A DNA stretch of 64,000 nt. It comes from Paenibacillus mucilaginosus 3016. GTDB taxonomy: Bacteria; Bacillota; Bacilli; Paenibacillales; NBRC-103111. Each line of letters begins with the position of its first letter. The stretch's first letter is position 1. The stretch lies in contig NC_016935.1 of NCBI RefSeq assembly GCF_000250655.1, positions 6,900,001-6,964,000 on the forward strand, written 5' to 3'. The translations under genes were made by a program, and so were the position numbers. Shown piece by piece: positions 33,822 through 42,709 of this stretch. The notes under the pieces are model-generated. The model made no database searches. It was not told where the DNA came from and was given only the letters and a program-made list of their open reading frames with translations.

Positions 33822-35411
33822 TTACTTGTTCTTCTCGTTATACATGGCCGTCCAGGCGTCCTCGACCCCCTTCAGCCCCTGCTTCTCGAGCTTCTTGATC
33901 AGCTCGTTATACAGCGTGACGACTTCCTCCTGGGAGCCGGCCATGATGATCTTCGTGAGCTCCGTGTCGATGGCGGAGGTCATGTTCGCGAACGCGATCC
34001 CTTCCTTGGACTCGCCGTTCAGCGTCAGGATGCGCAGCTGGGTCGCATCGAAGTTCACCGCTTCCACAAGGGCACGGTCCGCACGGCGGTCCGGCGCTTC
34101 CGCATCCCGCTCCCAGTTGTACTTCTGGTACTGGTTGAGGTCGAGGTAGCGGACGCCCGTTTTCTTCCCGTAGCCTTCGGAATCCTTCATGATCTCCTCG
34201 TATACGCCCGGCTTCAGCATCGGCTTGCCGTTCACGTTCTCCCAGGTCTGGCCCTCGATCCCGTAGAAGGAGAGAATCTGCCCTTCCGGACTCAGGTAGT
34301 AGTTGAAGAATTCCATGATCTTCTTCGGATTCTTCGCGTTCTTCGTGATGACCGCCACGTTCCAGCCCGTCTTGTCGTAGCCGTCGCCGTTGGGCTTCAC
34401 GCCGGCCGTGCCCGCCGGATGCGGCACCGCCTTGTAGAAGGCCTGCGGGTCCGTCATCTTCAGCACTTCGCTCGCCTTCCAGAGATCCCAGAAGTTCGCC
34501 ACGATGACGGCATACCTTCCCTTGGCGGCCGCTTCGTCGAACTGCTCCGTCTTGTAGGTGAAATTCTCGGGGTCGAGCAGCTTTTCCTTGTACAGCGTGT
34601 TCATCCACTTGAGGGCATTCAGGGTGGATTCGCCGCGGATAAAATGCTTCACCCGCTTCTCTCCGGCATCGTAGTAACGGGAACTGGAGTTCTGGGCGCC
34701 CCACAGATTGGCGATCCGCTCGACATTTTCGGTAACGCCTTGGAAGCCGATGGCGTACACCGCCTTGCCGTCTATGGTCAGCTTGCTGTCACGGACCTTG
34801 CGCAGGTACTCGGTCAGCTCGTCGACCGTCTTGAACTGCGGTGTGCCGAGCTTCGCATAGATGTCGTTCCTCACGCTGAACGAGCCGCCGACGGAGAACT
34901 CCCCTTTCTCGTTGAACCAGTTCGGGATTCCGTACACATGACCGTCCGGCTTGCGCAGCGCATCGACCGCCCCCTGCGGGATATGCTTCGTCAGGATGTC
35001 CTTGTAGCCGTACTTCTCCGCGAGCTCGTCGATCGGGTACAGGGCCCCCGCAGCGATGTACTTGTCGAGCACGGGACCCCGGTCCATCCACATGACTTCG
35101 GGGTAATCTTTGGCAAGCAGCATGATGCTCGCTTTCTCGTTGCCGTCTCCGGATACGCCGTTGAACTGGAAAGTCACGCCCGTCTTCTCGGTAAGCGCTT
35201 TCGTAACAGGGTCACTGCCCCACACCTTGGGCTTCCACCACTCGTACATCCACGACGCCTCTACCGTGACCGGCGCGTTCGGGTCGGCGTTCTCCGCCGC
35301 AGCCGGTGTCTCCGGCGTCTCATTCGATGCCCCTCCGGAGCAGGCGGTCAGCGAAGCGGCCACACTGACGGCGAGAACGGTCTGCGGAAGCTTTCTCTTC
35401 CAGGATTTCAT
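33822..35411 (-). CDS. Extracellular solute-binding lipoprotein (LplA/YtcQ type)
   Basis: Membrane-anchored receptor of an oligosaccharide ABC importer, 529 residues. A lysine-rich signal peptide (KSWKRKLPQTVLAVSVAASL) ends in the lipobox TACSGG. The long chain, the N-terminal WMYEWWKPKV segment and the tail EKLEKQGLKGVEDAW are typical of the large LplA/YtcQ solute-binding proteins. ATG 35411 gives a normal signal peptide; an ATG seven codons earlier is also possible. The two permease genes lie upstream on the same strand, and the kinase and regulator genes downstream, so this forms one unit of five genes. The substrate is not evident. Confidence 0.92.
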   Translation of the reverse strand: MKSWKRKLPQTVLAVSVAASLTACSGGASNETPETPAAAENADPNAPVTVEASWMYEWWKPKVWGSDPVTKALTEKTGVTFQFNGVSGDGNEKASIMLLAKDYPEVMWMDRGPVLDKYIAAGALYPIDELAEKYGYKDILTKHIPQGAVDALRKPDGHVYGIPNWFNEKGEFSVGGSFSVRNDIYAKLGTPQFKTVDELTEYLRKVRDSKLTIDGKAVYAIGFQGVTENVERIANLWGAQNSSSRYYDAGEKRVKHFIRGESTLNALKWMNTLYKEKLLDPENFTYKTEQFDEAAAKGRYAVIVANFWDLWKASEVLKMTDPQAFYKAVPHPAGTAGVKPNGDGYDKTGWNVAVITKNAKNPKKIMEFFNYYLSPEGQILSFYGIEGQTWENVNGKPMLKPGVYEEIMKDSEGYGKKTGVRYLDLNQYQKYNWERDAEAPDRRADRALVEAVNFDATQLRILTLNGESKEGIAFANMTSAIDTELTKIIMAGSQEEVVTLYNELIKKLEKQGLKGVEDAWTAMYNEKNK

Positions 35412-35491
35412 ACGGTACGACACCCCATTCATTTAGGTTTATATTAATTGGTATAGATTCATTTGACAATCCCGATTCATAGGAAGATCCG

Positions 35492-36370
35492 CTAGCCCTT
35501 GATCGCGCCGACCATCAGCCCCTTGGTAAAATGCTTCTGGAACAGGAAGTAGATCAGCGAGATCGGCACGGCCGTGATCACCACCGAAGCCGCCTTGATC
35601 GTCATCTGGTTCGCCTTGAGGCGGTCCATCAGCTGGGACTGGGCTGCATTCGTAACCGGTGTCTGCGACAGCGCGATGATCTTGTAGAGGAACGTCTGGA
35701 TCGGCTGCAGCTTCGGATTGTTGTTGAAGATGTACGCATCGAACCACGAATTCCAGTGATCGACCCCCACGAAGATGCAGATGGTCGCCACGATCGGCAT
35801 CGATACCGGGATGATGATCCGGTAGAACGTGCTGAAGTAGCCGCAGCCGTCGATGATCGCCGACTCCTCCAGTTCCTTGGGCAGCTGCTCGAAGAAGGTT
35901 TTCATGAGGATCATGTACCAGACGTTGATCGCTCCCGGAATGATGTACACGAGGAAATTGCTCAGCAGCCCCATCTCCTTGTAGAGCAGGTACGTCGGGA
36001 TCAGCCCGCCGTAGAATATCATCGAGAAGACGCAGATGAGCAGGTAGCCCCGGCGGCCCATCAGCCCCTTCTTGGACAAGCCGTAAGCCAGCAGGCCCGT
36101 GCAGAATACGGTCACGAGCATGCCGAGCGCGGTCCGCGACAGGGTCACCATATACGCGCCGATGATCGTTTTGTCCGAGAACACCACCTGATAGGAGCTC
36201 ACCGAGAACTGGCGGGGCCACAGGTAGATCCCGCCCTTCTGGGCGTCCAGCCCGTCGCTGAACGAGATCGCCAGCGTATTGATGAACGGATACAGGGTCC
36301 CGAGGCTGAGCAGCACCATCAGGGTGATATTAAAGTAGTCAAAGGTCCGCTCTCCAAGCGTTCGCTTCAT
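35492..36370 (-). CDS. Carbohydrate ABC transporter permease (LplC/YtcP type)
   Basis: A 292-residue inner-membrane subunit with six helices. The ATPase-contact (EAA) loop is in ELEESAIIDGCGYFSTFYRI, and the C-terminus FQKHFTKGLMVGAIKG is the typical YtcP/LplC ending. It begins 15 bases after the other permease gene stops, and the lipoprotein gene follows 80 bases later. No ATPase gene is in the cluster, so it presumably uses a shared MsmX-type ATPase encoded elsewhere. Confidence 0.93.
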   Translation of the reverse strand: MKRTLGERTFDYFNITLMVLLSLGTLYPFINTLAISFSDGLDAQKGGIYLWPRQFSVSSYQVVFSDKTIIGAYMVTLSRTALGMLVTVFCTGLLAYGLSKKGLMGRRGYLLICVFSMIFYGGLIPTYLLYKEMGLLSNFLVYIIPGAINVWYMILMKTFFEQLPKELEESAIIDGCGYFSTFYRIIIPVSMPIVATICIFVGVDHWNSWFDAYIFNNNPKLQPIQTFLYKIIALSQTPVTNAAQSQLMDRLKANQMTIKAASVVITAVPISLIYFLFQKHFTKGLMVGAIKG

Positions 36371-36385
36371 TGTTCCATGCCCTCC

Positions 36386-37342
36386 TTACCATATGCCCAT
36401 ATTGAACCGCCGGGCGATGGCATTGCTGCCCCATACGAGCGCGAACCCGATGACGCTCTTGAACATCCCGACCGCCGTCGCATAGCCGTACCGCCCTTCC
36501 TGCAGCCCCGCCTCCAGCACATGGATATCGAGGATGTCCGATACCTCCTGGATCACCGGGTTGCGCAGCACGAGGATCTGGTCGAACCCCGCGTCGAGCA
36601 CGTAGCCGATCCGCAGGATCAGCAGGATCACGATCGTCGTCAGGATCGAAGGCAGCGTGATCCGCAGCATCTGCTGGAACCGGTTCGCCCCGTCCATCTT
36701 GGCCGCCTCATAGATCTCGGGATCGATACCCGCGATGGCGGCCAGGTAGATGATCGCCCCCCAGCCCATCTCCTTCCAGTTCTCCGTGATGATCAGGATC
36801 GGCCAGAAGTACTCCGGCGTGCCCATGAAGAAGATCGGCTCGCTGATGAAGCCCATGGCCATCAGGACATTGTTCAGCGTCCCGTCATCCTTGCCGAGCA
36901 CCGTGAGGATCAAGCCCCCGACAATGACCCAGGAGAGAAAATGCGGCAGATACGAGATCCCCTGGAACGCGCTCTTCAGTCTCGAAGAGCGGATCTCGTT
37001 GAGCAGCAGGGCGAACAGCACCGGCAGCGGGGTCAGGATTACAAGCTTGAGCAGCGAGATCATCACCGTGTTGTACATGACCGTCCCGAACGCCGGGGAG
37101 GTGAACAGGTCCTCGAAGTGCTGCAGCCCGACCCAGGGGCTGCCCCAGATGCCCTTGGTCACCGAGAGCTCCTTGAAGGCCAGCTGCATGCCGTAGATCG
37201 GGAAGAACTTGAACACGATCAGGAACAAGATGCCCGGCAGCACCATCAGCTGCAGCTCCTTCTGGGCCATCAGCCGCCGCCACACCGAACGCCTCTCCTT
37301 CTCCTTTCGTACGGCGGGATTGACCGCCGATTGCATTTGCAT
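36386..37342 (-). CDS. ABC transporter permease (LplB type)
   Basis: A 318-residue permease, first gene of its operon. A charged N-terminus (KEKERRSVWRRL) precedes six membrane helices; the EAA loop is in DPEIYEAAKMDGANRFQQ, and the family blocks FKFFPIYGMQLAFKE and LSWVIVGGLI are present. GGAG stands four bases before ATG 37342 and ten before a second ATG two codons later; either could be used. The 5' gap to the neighbouring importer module (37343-37568) holds the terminator of that module. Confidence 0.92.
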   Translation of the reverse strand: MQMQSAVNPAVRKEKERRSVWRRLMAQKELQLMVLPGILFLIVFKFFPIYGMQLAFKELSVTKGIWGSPWVGLQHFEDLFTSPAFGTVMYNTVMISLLKLVILTPLPVLFALLLNEIRSSRLKSAFQGISYLPHFLSWVIVGGLILTVLGKDDGTLNNVLMAMGFISEPIFFMGTPEYFWPILIITENWKEMGWGAIIYLAAIAGIDPEIYEAAKMDGANRFQQMLRITLPSILTTIVILLILRIGYVLDAGFDQILVLRNPVIQEVSDILDIHVLEAGLQEGRYGYATAVGMFKSVIGFALVWGSNAIARRFNMGIW

Positions 37343-37509
37343 TAGGCTCCATGCCCCCTTCTATTCATTGGTTTCCTTCGCTTTCTTTCTCACATTATCC
37401 CACGGGGGCGGCCAGGCTGTCTTTTGGTCTGGTGACCATCTATACGGGTTTGGTGACCAGGGACGGCTTCCTGGACAGGCGGCCGGCGGTGACGCCCGAG
37501 TCCGGGAAC

Positions 37510-37546
37510 GGCAAAAACCGCGCCCTGGTGTTAGGACGCGGTTCGC
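37510..37546 (-). terminator. Terminator of the second sugar importer module
   Basis: On the minus strand AACCGCGTCC pairs with GGGCGCGGTT (one mismatch) around TAACACCA, followed by five T; about 25 bases past the stop codon of the permease gene at 37569. Confidence 0.75.
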
Positions 37547-37568
37547 GTAATGGTAACGAATGGAGCAG

Positions 37569-38393
37569 CTATTTGACCGACCCCGTCATGCCCGCCACAA
37601 AATGCTTCTGCATCAGGAAGAACACGAGAGCGGTCGGCACCGTCGCGATGACGATGGCGGTCATGATCAGGCCGTAATCCGGCGAATAGCTCGACCCGAG
37701 GTTCGAGATCAGGAGCGGAATCGTGATCTTGTCAGGGGACTGCAGCACGACCAGCGGCCACAGATAGTTGTTCCAGCTCGACATGAACGTGATGATCGCC
37801 GCAGCCGCGTAGGTGGTCTTCATCGTCGGCACGTAGAGCCGGAAGAAGACGCCGAGCTCGGTGAGCCCGTCGATCCGACCCGCCTCAATCATATCCTTCG
37901 GGAACATTTTCGTGCTCTGCCGGAAGAAGAAGATGAGGAAGGCCGTGGTCACCGTCGGCAGGACGACCGCATACATCGTGTCGATCCCGATGGCGGGAAC
38001 GACCTGGGAGATGCGGGCGAACATCCGGTAGAGCGGCACCATCATCGCCGCGAACGGGATCATCATCGACAGCAGCAGCACGGTGAAGACGATGTCCCGG
38101 GCCTTGCTGCGGAAGATCTCAAAGCCGTACCCGGCCAAGGAAGCGATGAGCAGCGCGAGGAATGTCGTGCTCAGCGAGAGCTTGGCGGAGTTAGCGAGCG
38201 CCTGGATGAGCTCCGTGCTGTCCAGCAGCTTCTGCAGGTTCGCCATGAAGTGGGTGCCGGGCAGCAGCGTCCCCCTCGTGACATCGACCGACCGGTTCGT
38301 GGAGGAGATCACCATCCATAGGAACGGGAAGAACGAGACGAAGGCGGCCGCGCTCAGGAACAGATAGATGAACGTACGCCGGAGCTTAGCCAT
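37569..38393 (-). CDS. Carbohydrate ABC transporter permease (AraQ/MalG type)
   Basis: A 274-residue permease with six helices and the EAA loop in DMIEAGRIDGLTELGVFFRL. ATG 38393 has a perfect GGAGGTGA site seven bases upstream and overlaps the stop codon of the preceding permease gene by eight bases, a sign of translational coupling. It is the last gene of the five-gene module and is followed by the terminator. Like the other module it has no ATPase gene of its own. Confidence 0.93.
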   Translation of the reverse strand: MAKLRRTFIYLFLSAAAFVSFFPFLWMVISSTNRSVDVTRGTLLPGTHFMANLQKLLDSTELIQALANSAKLSLSTTFLALLIASLAGYGFEIFRSKARDIVFTVLLLSMMIPFAAMMVPLYRMFARISQVVPAIGIDTMYAVVLPTVTTAFLIFFFRQSTKMFPKDMIEAGRIDGLTELGVFFRLYVPTMKTTYAAAAIITFMSSWNNYLWPLVVLQSPDKITIPLLISNLGSSYSPDYGLIMTAIVIATVPTALVFFLMQKHFVAGMTGSVK

Positions 38394-39315
38394 TCTTTTC
38401 ACCTCCAAGCTTGAACTGCACGATAGACAGCACGACGATCATGATCAGGATCGAATACGAGACGGTTGCCGCATAACCGAAGTCCGGCGAATACTTGAAC
38501 GACAGGTTGTAAATGTACTGCGAGATCGTCATCGTCGCGTTCCCCGGTCCGCCCTTCGTGATGTTCATGACCTCGTCGAAGAGCTGGAGCGTCCCGATCG
38601 TGGAGGTAATCGAGGTGAACAGGATGATCGGCTTCAGCAGGGGAACCGTGATCTTGAAGAACTGCTGGAAGGCCGAAGCCCCGTCAATCCGGGCCGCTTC
38701 ATAGATCGAGTTATCGATATTCTGCAGCGCAGACAGGTAGAAAATCATGTTATAGCCGGTCCAGCGCCAAGTTATGGCGAGAATGATCGTAATCTTCGCC
38801 CAGAACGGGTCGGTAATCCACTGGATCGGGCCGGAGATCAGCCCGACCTTCAGGAGCAGCGCATTGACCAGGCCGTTCGATGCGAACAGGTATTTGAAAA
38901 TAACCGAGTACGCTACGAGGGAAGTCACGCACGGCAGGAAGATCGCCGTCCGGAAGAAGCCCTTGAACTTCAGCTTGCTGTCGTTGAGCAGAACCGAGAT
39001 AAACAGGGCCAGGATAATCATGACCGGCACCTGGATCACCAGGTAGATCAGGGTGTTCTTCACCGTGGTGAGGAACGTGGTATCCGTCAGCAGCCGCTCA
39101 TAGTTGCCAAGTCCCGTATAGGTCAGATTCGAGCCCTTGCCGGATTGGAAGCTCAGCAGCAGCGCCTCGGCCATCGGGTAGAAGTAGAATGCGATGATCA
39201 TGGCGACGGCCACGAACACGAATGCCCATCCGACCCGGTTGTAATTCGAGTTTAAGCCCTTCTTTCGCTTAGGTGCGGAGGTCATGACCGCCTTTACCTT
39301 TGCCGTATTATTCAT
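38386..39315 (-). CDS. Sugar ABC transporter permease (LacF/UgpA/MalF type)
   Basis: A 309-residue permease. After a basic N-terminus (TSAPKRKKGLNSNYNRVG) come the helices and the EAA loop NSIYEAARIDGASAFQQFFK, with TGLGNYERLLTDTTFLTTV near residue 65. It pairs with the AraQ-type subunit directly downstream and with the family-1 binding protein upstream (100 bases away). Combination LacF/AraQ plus a family-1 binding protein is typical for di- or oligosaccharide uptake. Confidence 0.93.
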   Translation of the reverse strand: MNNTAKVKAVMTSAPKRKKGLNSNYNRVGWAFVFVAVAMIIAFYFYPMAEALLLSFQSGKGSNLTYTGLGNYERLLTDTTFLTTVKNTLIYLVIQVPVMIILALFISVLLNDSKLKFKGFFRTAIFLPCVTSLVAYSVIFKYLFASNGLVNALLLKVGLISGPIQWITDPFWAKITIILAITWRWTGYNMIFYLSALQNIDNSIYEAARIDGASAFQQFFKITVPLLKPIILFTSITSTIGTLQLFDEVMNITKGGPGNATMTISQYIYNLSFKYSPDFGYAATVSYSILIMIVVLSIVQFKLGGEKNG

Positions 39316-39415
39316 CCTGTTCTCTCGCCTCCTTTCTGGAGGGAATGCTGTCCGGACGGCCCGCGCCGCTCGGGCGCCACCGTCCGGCAGCCCTTCCCTG
39401 CCGTCATGTTCGTTC

Positions 39416-40723
39416 CTACTTCAGCTGCGATTGAGCCTGGGCCTGCGCGTCGCCTAGCACCTTCTCAATGTCCTTGCCGTTCAGATAGTTCTGCATTTCG
39501 ACAATCAGGATATCTTCCACCGCGTACGTATGCATCCCATAGTTGACATTAGGAATTTGCTTCGTCCACTCCGCGAAGTCGGCTGTGATCTTCTGGCCGC
39601 CGAAGAACTCGTCGCCCTTCTCATAGGCTGCGCCGCTCGAAGCCGCTTTCAGGGTGCCGAGCGCGCCGACATCCGTCACCAGCTTCTGGTACAGGTCCGC
39701 GTCCGAGGCGAAGGTCTTCGCGAGGAAATCCGCCGCCGCTTCCTTACCCGGCACGTTCAGTACATACCACGAGGAGCCGCCGAGGTTCGAGGCATTCACG
39801 GACTTGGCATTGCCCGCCATCTTCGGAATCGGCGCCACAGCCCACTTGCCCGACTGATCCTTCGCCGCCTTGATCGAAGGGGTAATCCAGTTGCCGGTCG
39901 GCACCGACGCCACTTCGCCGTTGTTGAAGCCGGCCACGAACTGGCTCCAGTCGGAGTGCATCCGGACAATGTCCGACTCCATCATTTTCTTATAGGTCTC
40001 GAACGCTTCCTTCAGATCCTTGTTGCCGGCCAGCGTCGGCGTCTTGCCGTCCTTGTCCAGGTACCAGGAGCCCGAGGATTGGATCATCACCCGGATGATG
40101 CCGAGGTCGTTCGGATCCAGAGAGATCATCGCCTTGCCGGTCTTGGCCTTCACCGCTTTGCCGATCTCGATGAAGCGGTCCCACGTGATATTCTTGAGGT
40201 CGTCGGCCTTGAAGCCGGCCTGCTCGAGATAGTCCGTCCGGTAGTAGAACCCGGTCACGCCGGAGTCGAACGGCACCCCGTACTGCTTGCCTCCGAAGGA
40301 GGTCGGGCCGGACTTATAGTCGGCGAAGTCGGCTCCTTTGATCACGGAGGAGAGATCGTAGAAGGCATCCGGATAGGCGCTCAGGAAGCTCTGCGCCCGC
40401 AGGTCCTCAATCAGCACGATATTCGGCAGCCCTTTGGTCGTTCCGGAGTTGAGGCCGGCGTTCAGCTTCTGGATAATGTCTGCCTGCGCATTCTCCACAA
40501 TGTTGATGTTAGCGTCACCATTCTTGGCCTGGTAAGCTTCCTTCGCTTTGTTCAAAGCTGCAATATTGAAGTTCGGGTCCCATGCCCAGATCGTCACGTC
40601 TTTCACCGCTTCGGCGGCTTCCCCGCTTCCGCTCTTCGGCGTCTCGGTCGCGCCGGAAGAGCATCCTGCTGCAAGCAGAAGAGCTGCCATCGATACTGCA
40701 ATCGTTTTCTTCATCTTTTTCAT
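39416..40723 (-). CDS. Sugar-binding lipoprotein (extracellular solute-binding protein family 1)
   Basis: A 435-residue lipoprotein receptor. The signal peptide KKMKKTIAVSMAALLLAAGC ends in the lipobox AAGCSSG. The mature part shows the family-1 pattern: WAWDPNFNIAALNKAKEAYQ near the N-terminus, VFDSGVTGFYYRTDYLEQAG-type hinge region and NLGGSSWYVLNVPGKEAA near residue 300. A cre-like palindrome lies about 40 bases upstream, so carbon catabolite control is likely. The kinase and regulator genes precede it, the permeases follow. Confidence 0.93.
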   Translation of the reverse strand: MKKMKKTIAVSMAALLLAAGCSSGATETPKSGSGEAAEAVKDVTIWAWDPNFNIAALNKAKEAYQAKNGDANINIVENAQADIIQKLNAGLNSGTTKGLPNIVLIEDLRAQSFLSAYPDAFYDLSSVIKGADFADYKSGPTSFGGKQYGVPFDSGVTGFYYRTDYLEQAGFKADDLKNITWDRFIEIGKAVKAKTGKAMISLDPNDLGIIRVMIQSSGSWYLDKDGKTPTLAGNKDLKEAFETYKKMMESDIVRMHSDWSQFVAGFNNGEVASVPTGNWITPSIKAAKDQSGKWAVAPIPKMAGNAKSVNASNLGGSSWYVLNVPGKEAAADFLAKTFASDADLYQKLVTDVGALGTLKAASSGAAYEKGDEFFGGQKITADFAEWTKQIPNVNYGMHTYAVEDILIVEMQNYLNGKDIEKVLGDAQAQAQSQLK

Positions 40724-40762
40724 TCCCCCAATGAGTATGATCCGTTGAACTGAAGCAGAATG

Positions 40763-40778
40763 TGTAAGCGCTTATACA
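40763..40778. promoter_or_regulatory. cre-like palindrome upstream of the sugar-binding protein gene
   Basis: TGTAAGCGCTTATACA, close to the CcpA/LacI-type consensus TGNAANCGNTNNCA with the central CG intact. It lies 40 bases before the start codon of the sugar-binding protein gene. Confidence 0.65.
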
Positions 40779-40903
40779 TGTATCATACCGAAAGGGTGGG
40801 CGATGCCGTTAGGAGAATCATTGTCCGCTTTTGTACTTTATTTGTGAATTTGTATCCGCTTTCTTTATGCATTTGTACTCTTTTTGGCTTTCTTGTACTC
40901 TCT

Positions 40904-42688
40904 TTAGCTTTCCAGGAGCGGCAGGCGGATTTTGACCCGCGTCCCCTCGCCGGGCCGGCTTGTAATCGCTACCCCGTACGGCTCCCCGTACAGCAGCTGG
41001 ATGCGGTCATGCACATTCTGAATCCCGATCCCGGAGAAAAAGTGGCTCTTCCCTCCGTCCGTCGGCAGCTTGTGCTCCCCGGTCAGCCCTTCGATGCCGT
41101 CCCCGTTGTCGACGACCTCGCAGACCAGCGTCTCCCCTTCTCTGGCCACAAGCACATGCACGGTGCCCTGCTGCTTGCGGTTGAAGCCGTGGAAGAACGC
41201 GTTCTCGATGAACGGCTGGATCATGAGCTTCGGTACGTGATAATGCAGGCAGTCGGGGGCGATGAAGAAATTGGCCCGAACCCGGTCCCCGTACCGGACA
41301 TGGTTGATGAAGACATAGCTTTTGAGATTGGATATCTCCTGCTCCACCGTGACCGTCTCGCTGACGTTCCCGATCGCATTCTGCAGCAGCGTAATCAGCG
41401 CGTGGATCGTCGCCGCCGCCTTCTCCTTGCTGTCCTGCTGCACCAGGAACTTGACCGAAGCGAGCGTGTTGTACAGAAAATGCGGATTGATCTGCCGCTG
41501 CAGCGCCGCTAATTCCGCATTGCGCTGCTCCTTCTGCGTGGCCACCAGCTCGTCGACATACTCGTGGAGCTCGTCAAGCATATAGTTGAAGGCATGGCCG
41601 ACCTGCCGCGTCTCGTAGCTGCCTGTCACCGAGACGTAATTCGTGAAGTCGTTCTCCGTAATCCGCGACATCTGGCGGACGAGCAGCGTCAGCGACCGGG
41701 TCATGCCTCTTGTAATCAGGAAGACGATGACCAGCGCTCCGAGCACGAACAGGGAGCAGGTGAGGACGATCGCTTGCTTGTTGAGCATCTGGCCCGAGGC
41801 GAGCTCACTGTCAATGACATTCACGAGGTACACATCGTAGAAAGGCAGCTCCTCCGCGAGGATAATGCTGTCCTTTCCCCATACCTTCCCTTCCATCGTC
41901 CGCACCTGCTGTTCGGTAATCTGCGAAGCATACCGCAGCAGGTCCGGGGTATATTCTCCCCTGTAATCCTCTCTATTACTCGAGACGATGAGGCCCGTCC
42001 GGTCGAGCAGGAATACATCGTTGCCGACACTGGAGAAACTCGCATAGAACTGGCGGAAGTCGCTCTCCCGGACCGCCACATACAGGGTGCCGTAGACTTC
42101 CCCGGTCGAGCGTTCGCGGATCGCCTGCGTGGCGACGATCAGCGGTTCCTTGCTTCCCACATCCGAAGGTCCCGGCCGGTAATACTGGTAGGTCATCTTC
42201 TTCGGCTGCTCGAGGGCCCTGCGCGTCATCTCCAATCCCTCGAGCTGCCTGGCCTGCAGCGGCAGCAGGGACCGGTCCGTCGAGTAGCTCCGGCCGTTGA
42301 CGCCGCTGATCGTGATGCTGACCTGATAGGCGTCGATGATCGACTGAATCCTGTCCATCTCCTGGCGGATCGCGCCGTACTGCCGGGCCATCGTCAGGGA
42401 ATCGCTGTCCCCTTCGGTCAGGAACGACTTGACCGTCCCGCTCTGGAACACGTTGTTGGCAGCGGTGATGACTGTATAATGGAACGAGTCCATGTTCGTC
42501 TTGATCTGGGAGATCACCTTGGCATTGGTAATCCCGAACGTATCGGTGAAGAGCTTCACCGACATGTGCAGCGTAATCCACGACGTGGTCGCCGATACGG
42601 CGACAATGCTGACCACCATCACGGCGATCAGCTTCACGAACAAGCGGCTCTCTTTCCATTTTCCCCACAGCGATCTGATGAGCTTCAC
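40904..42688 (-). CDS. YesM-like sensor histidine kinase
   Basis: A 594-residue membrane kinase. Two membrane helices (near residues 18-40 and 297-318) flank an extracellular sensor region (Cache-like, with NVFQSGTVKSFL and QAIRERSTGEVYGTLYVAV). A HAMP domain, the acceptor histidine in QINPHFLYNTLASVKF, and the ATPase motifs IQPFIENAFFHGF (N box) and DNGDGIEG (G box) follow; the end reads GIGIQNVHDRIQLLYGEPYG and RPGEGTRVKIRLP. Start codon is GTG 42688. The response regulator gene ends 21 bases upstream, so they form a pair controlling the adjacent sugar importer. Unlike its relative at 31825 it has no repeat insertion. Confidence 0.93.
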   Translation of the reverse strand: MKLIRSLWGKWKESRLFVKLIAVMVVSIVAVSATTSWITLHMSVKLFTDTFGITNAKVISQIKTNMDSFHYTVITAANNVFQSGTVKSFLTEGDSDSLTMARQYGAIRQEMDRIQSIIDAYQVSITISGVNGRSYSTDRSLLPLQARQLEGLEMTRRALEQPKKMTYQYYRPGPSDVGSKEPLIVATQAIRERSTGEVYGTLYVAVRESDFRQFYASFSSVGNDVFLLDRTGLIVSSNREDYRGEYTPDLLRYASQITEQQVRTMEGKVWGKDSIILAEELPFYDVYLVNVIDSELASGQMLNKQAIVLTCSLFVLGALVIVFLITRGMTRSLTLLVRQMSRITENDFTNYVSVTGSYETRQVGHAFNYMLDELHEYVDELVATQKEQRNAELAALQRQINPHFLYNTLASVKFLVQQDSKEKAAATIHALITLLQNAIGNVSETVTVEQEISNLKSYVFINHVRYGDRVRANFFIAPDCLHYHVPKLMIQPFIENAFFHGFNRKQQGTVHVLVAREGETLVCEVVDNGDGIEGLTGEHKLPTDGGKSHFFSGIGIQNVHDRIQLLYGEPYGVAITSRPGEGTRVKIRLPLLES

Positions 42689-42709
42689 GGTCTCTCTCCC
42701 CCGGTTTCG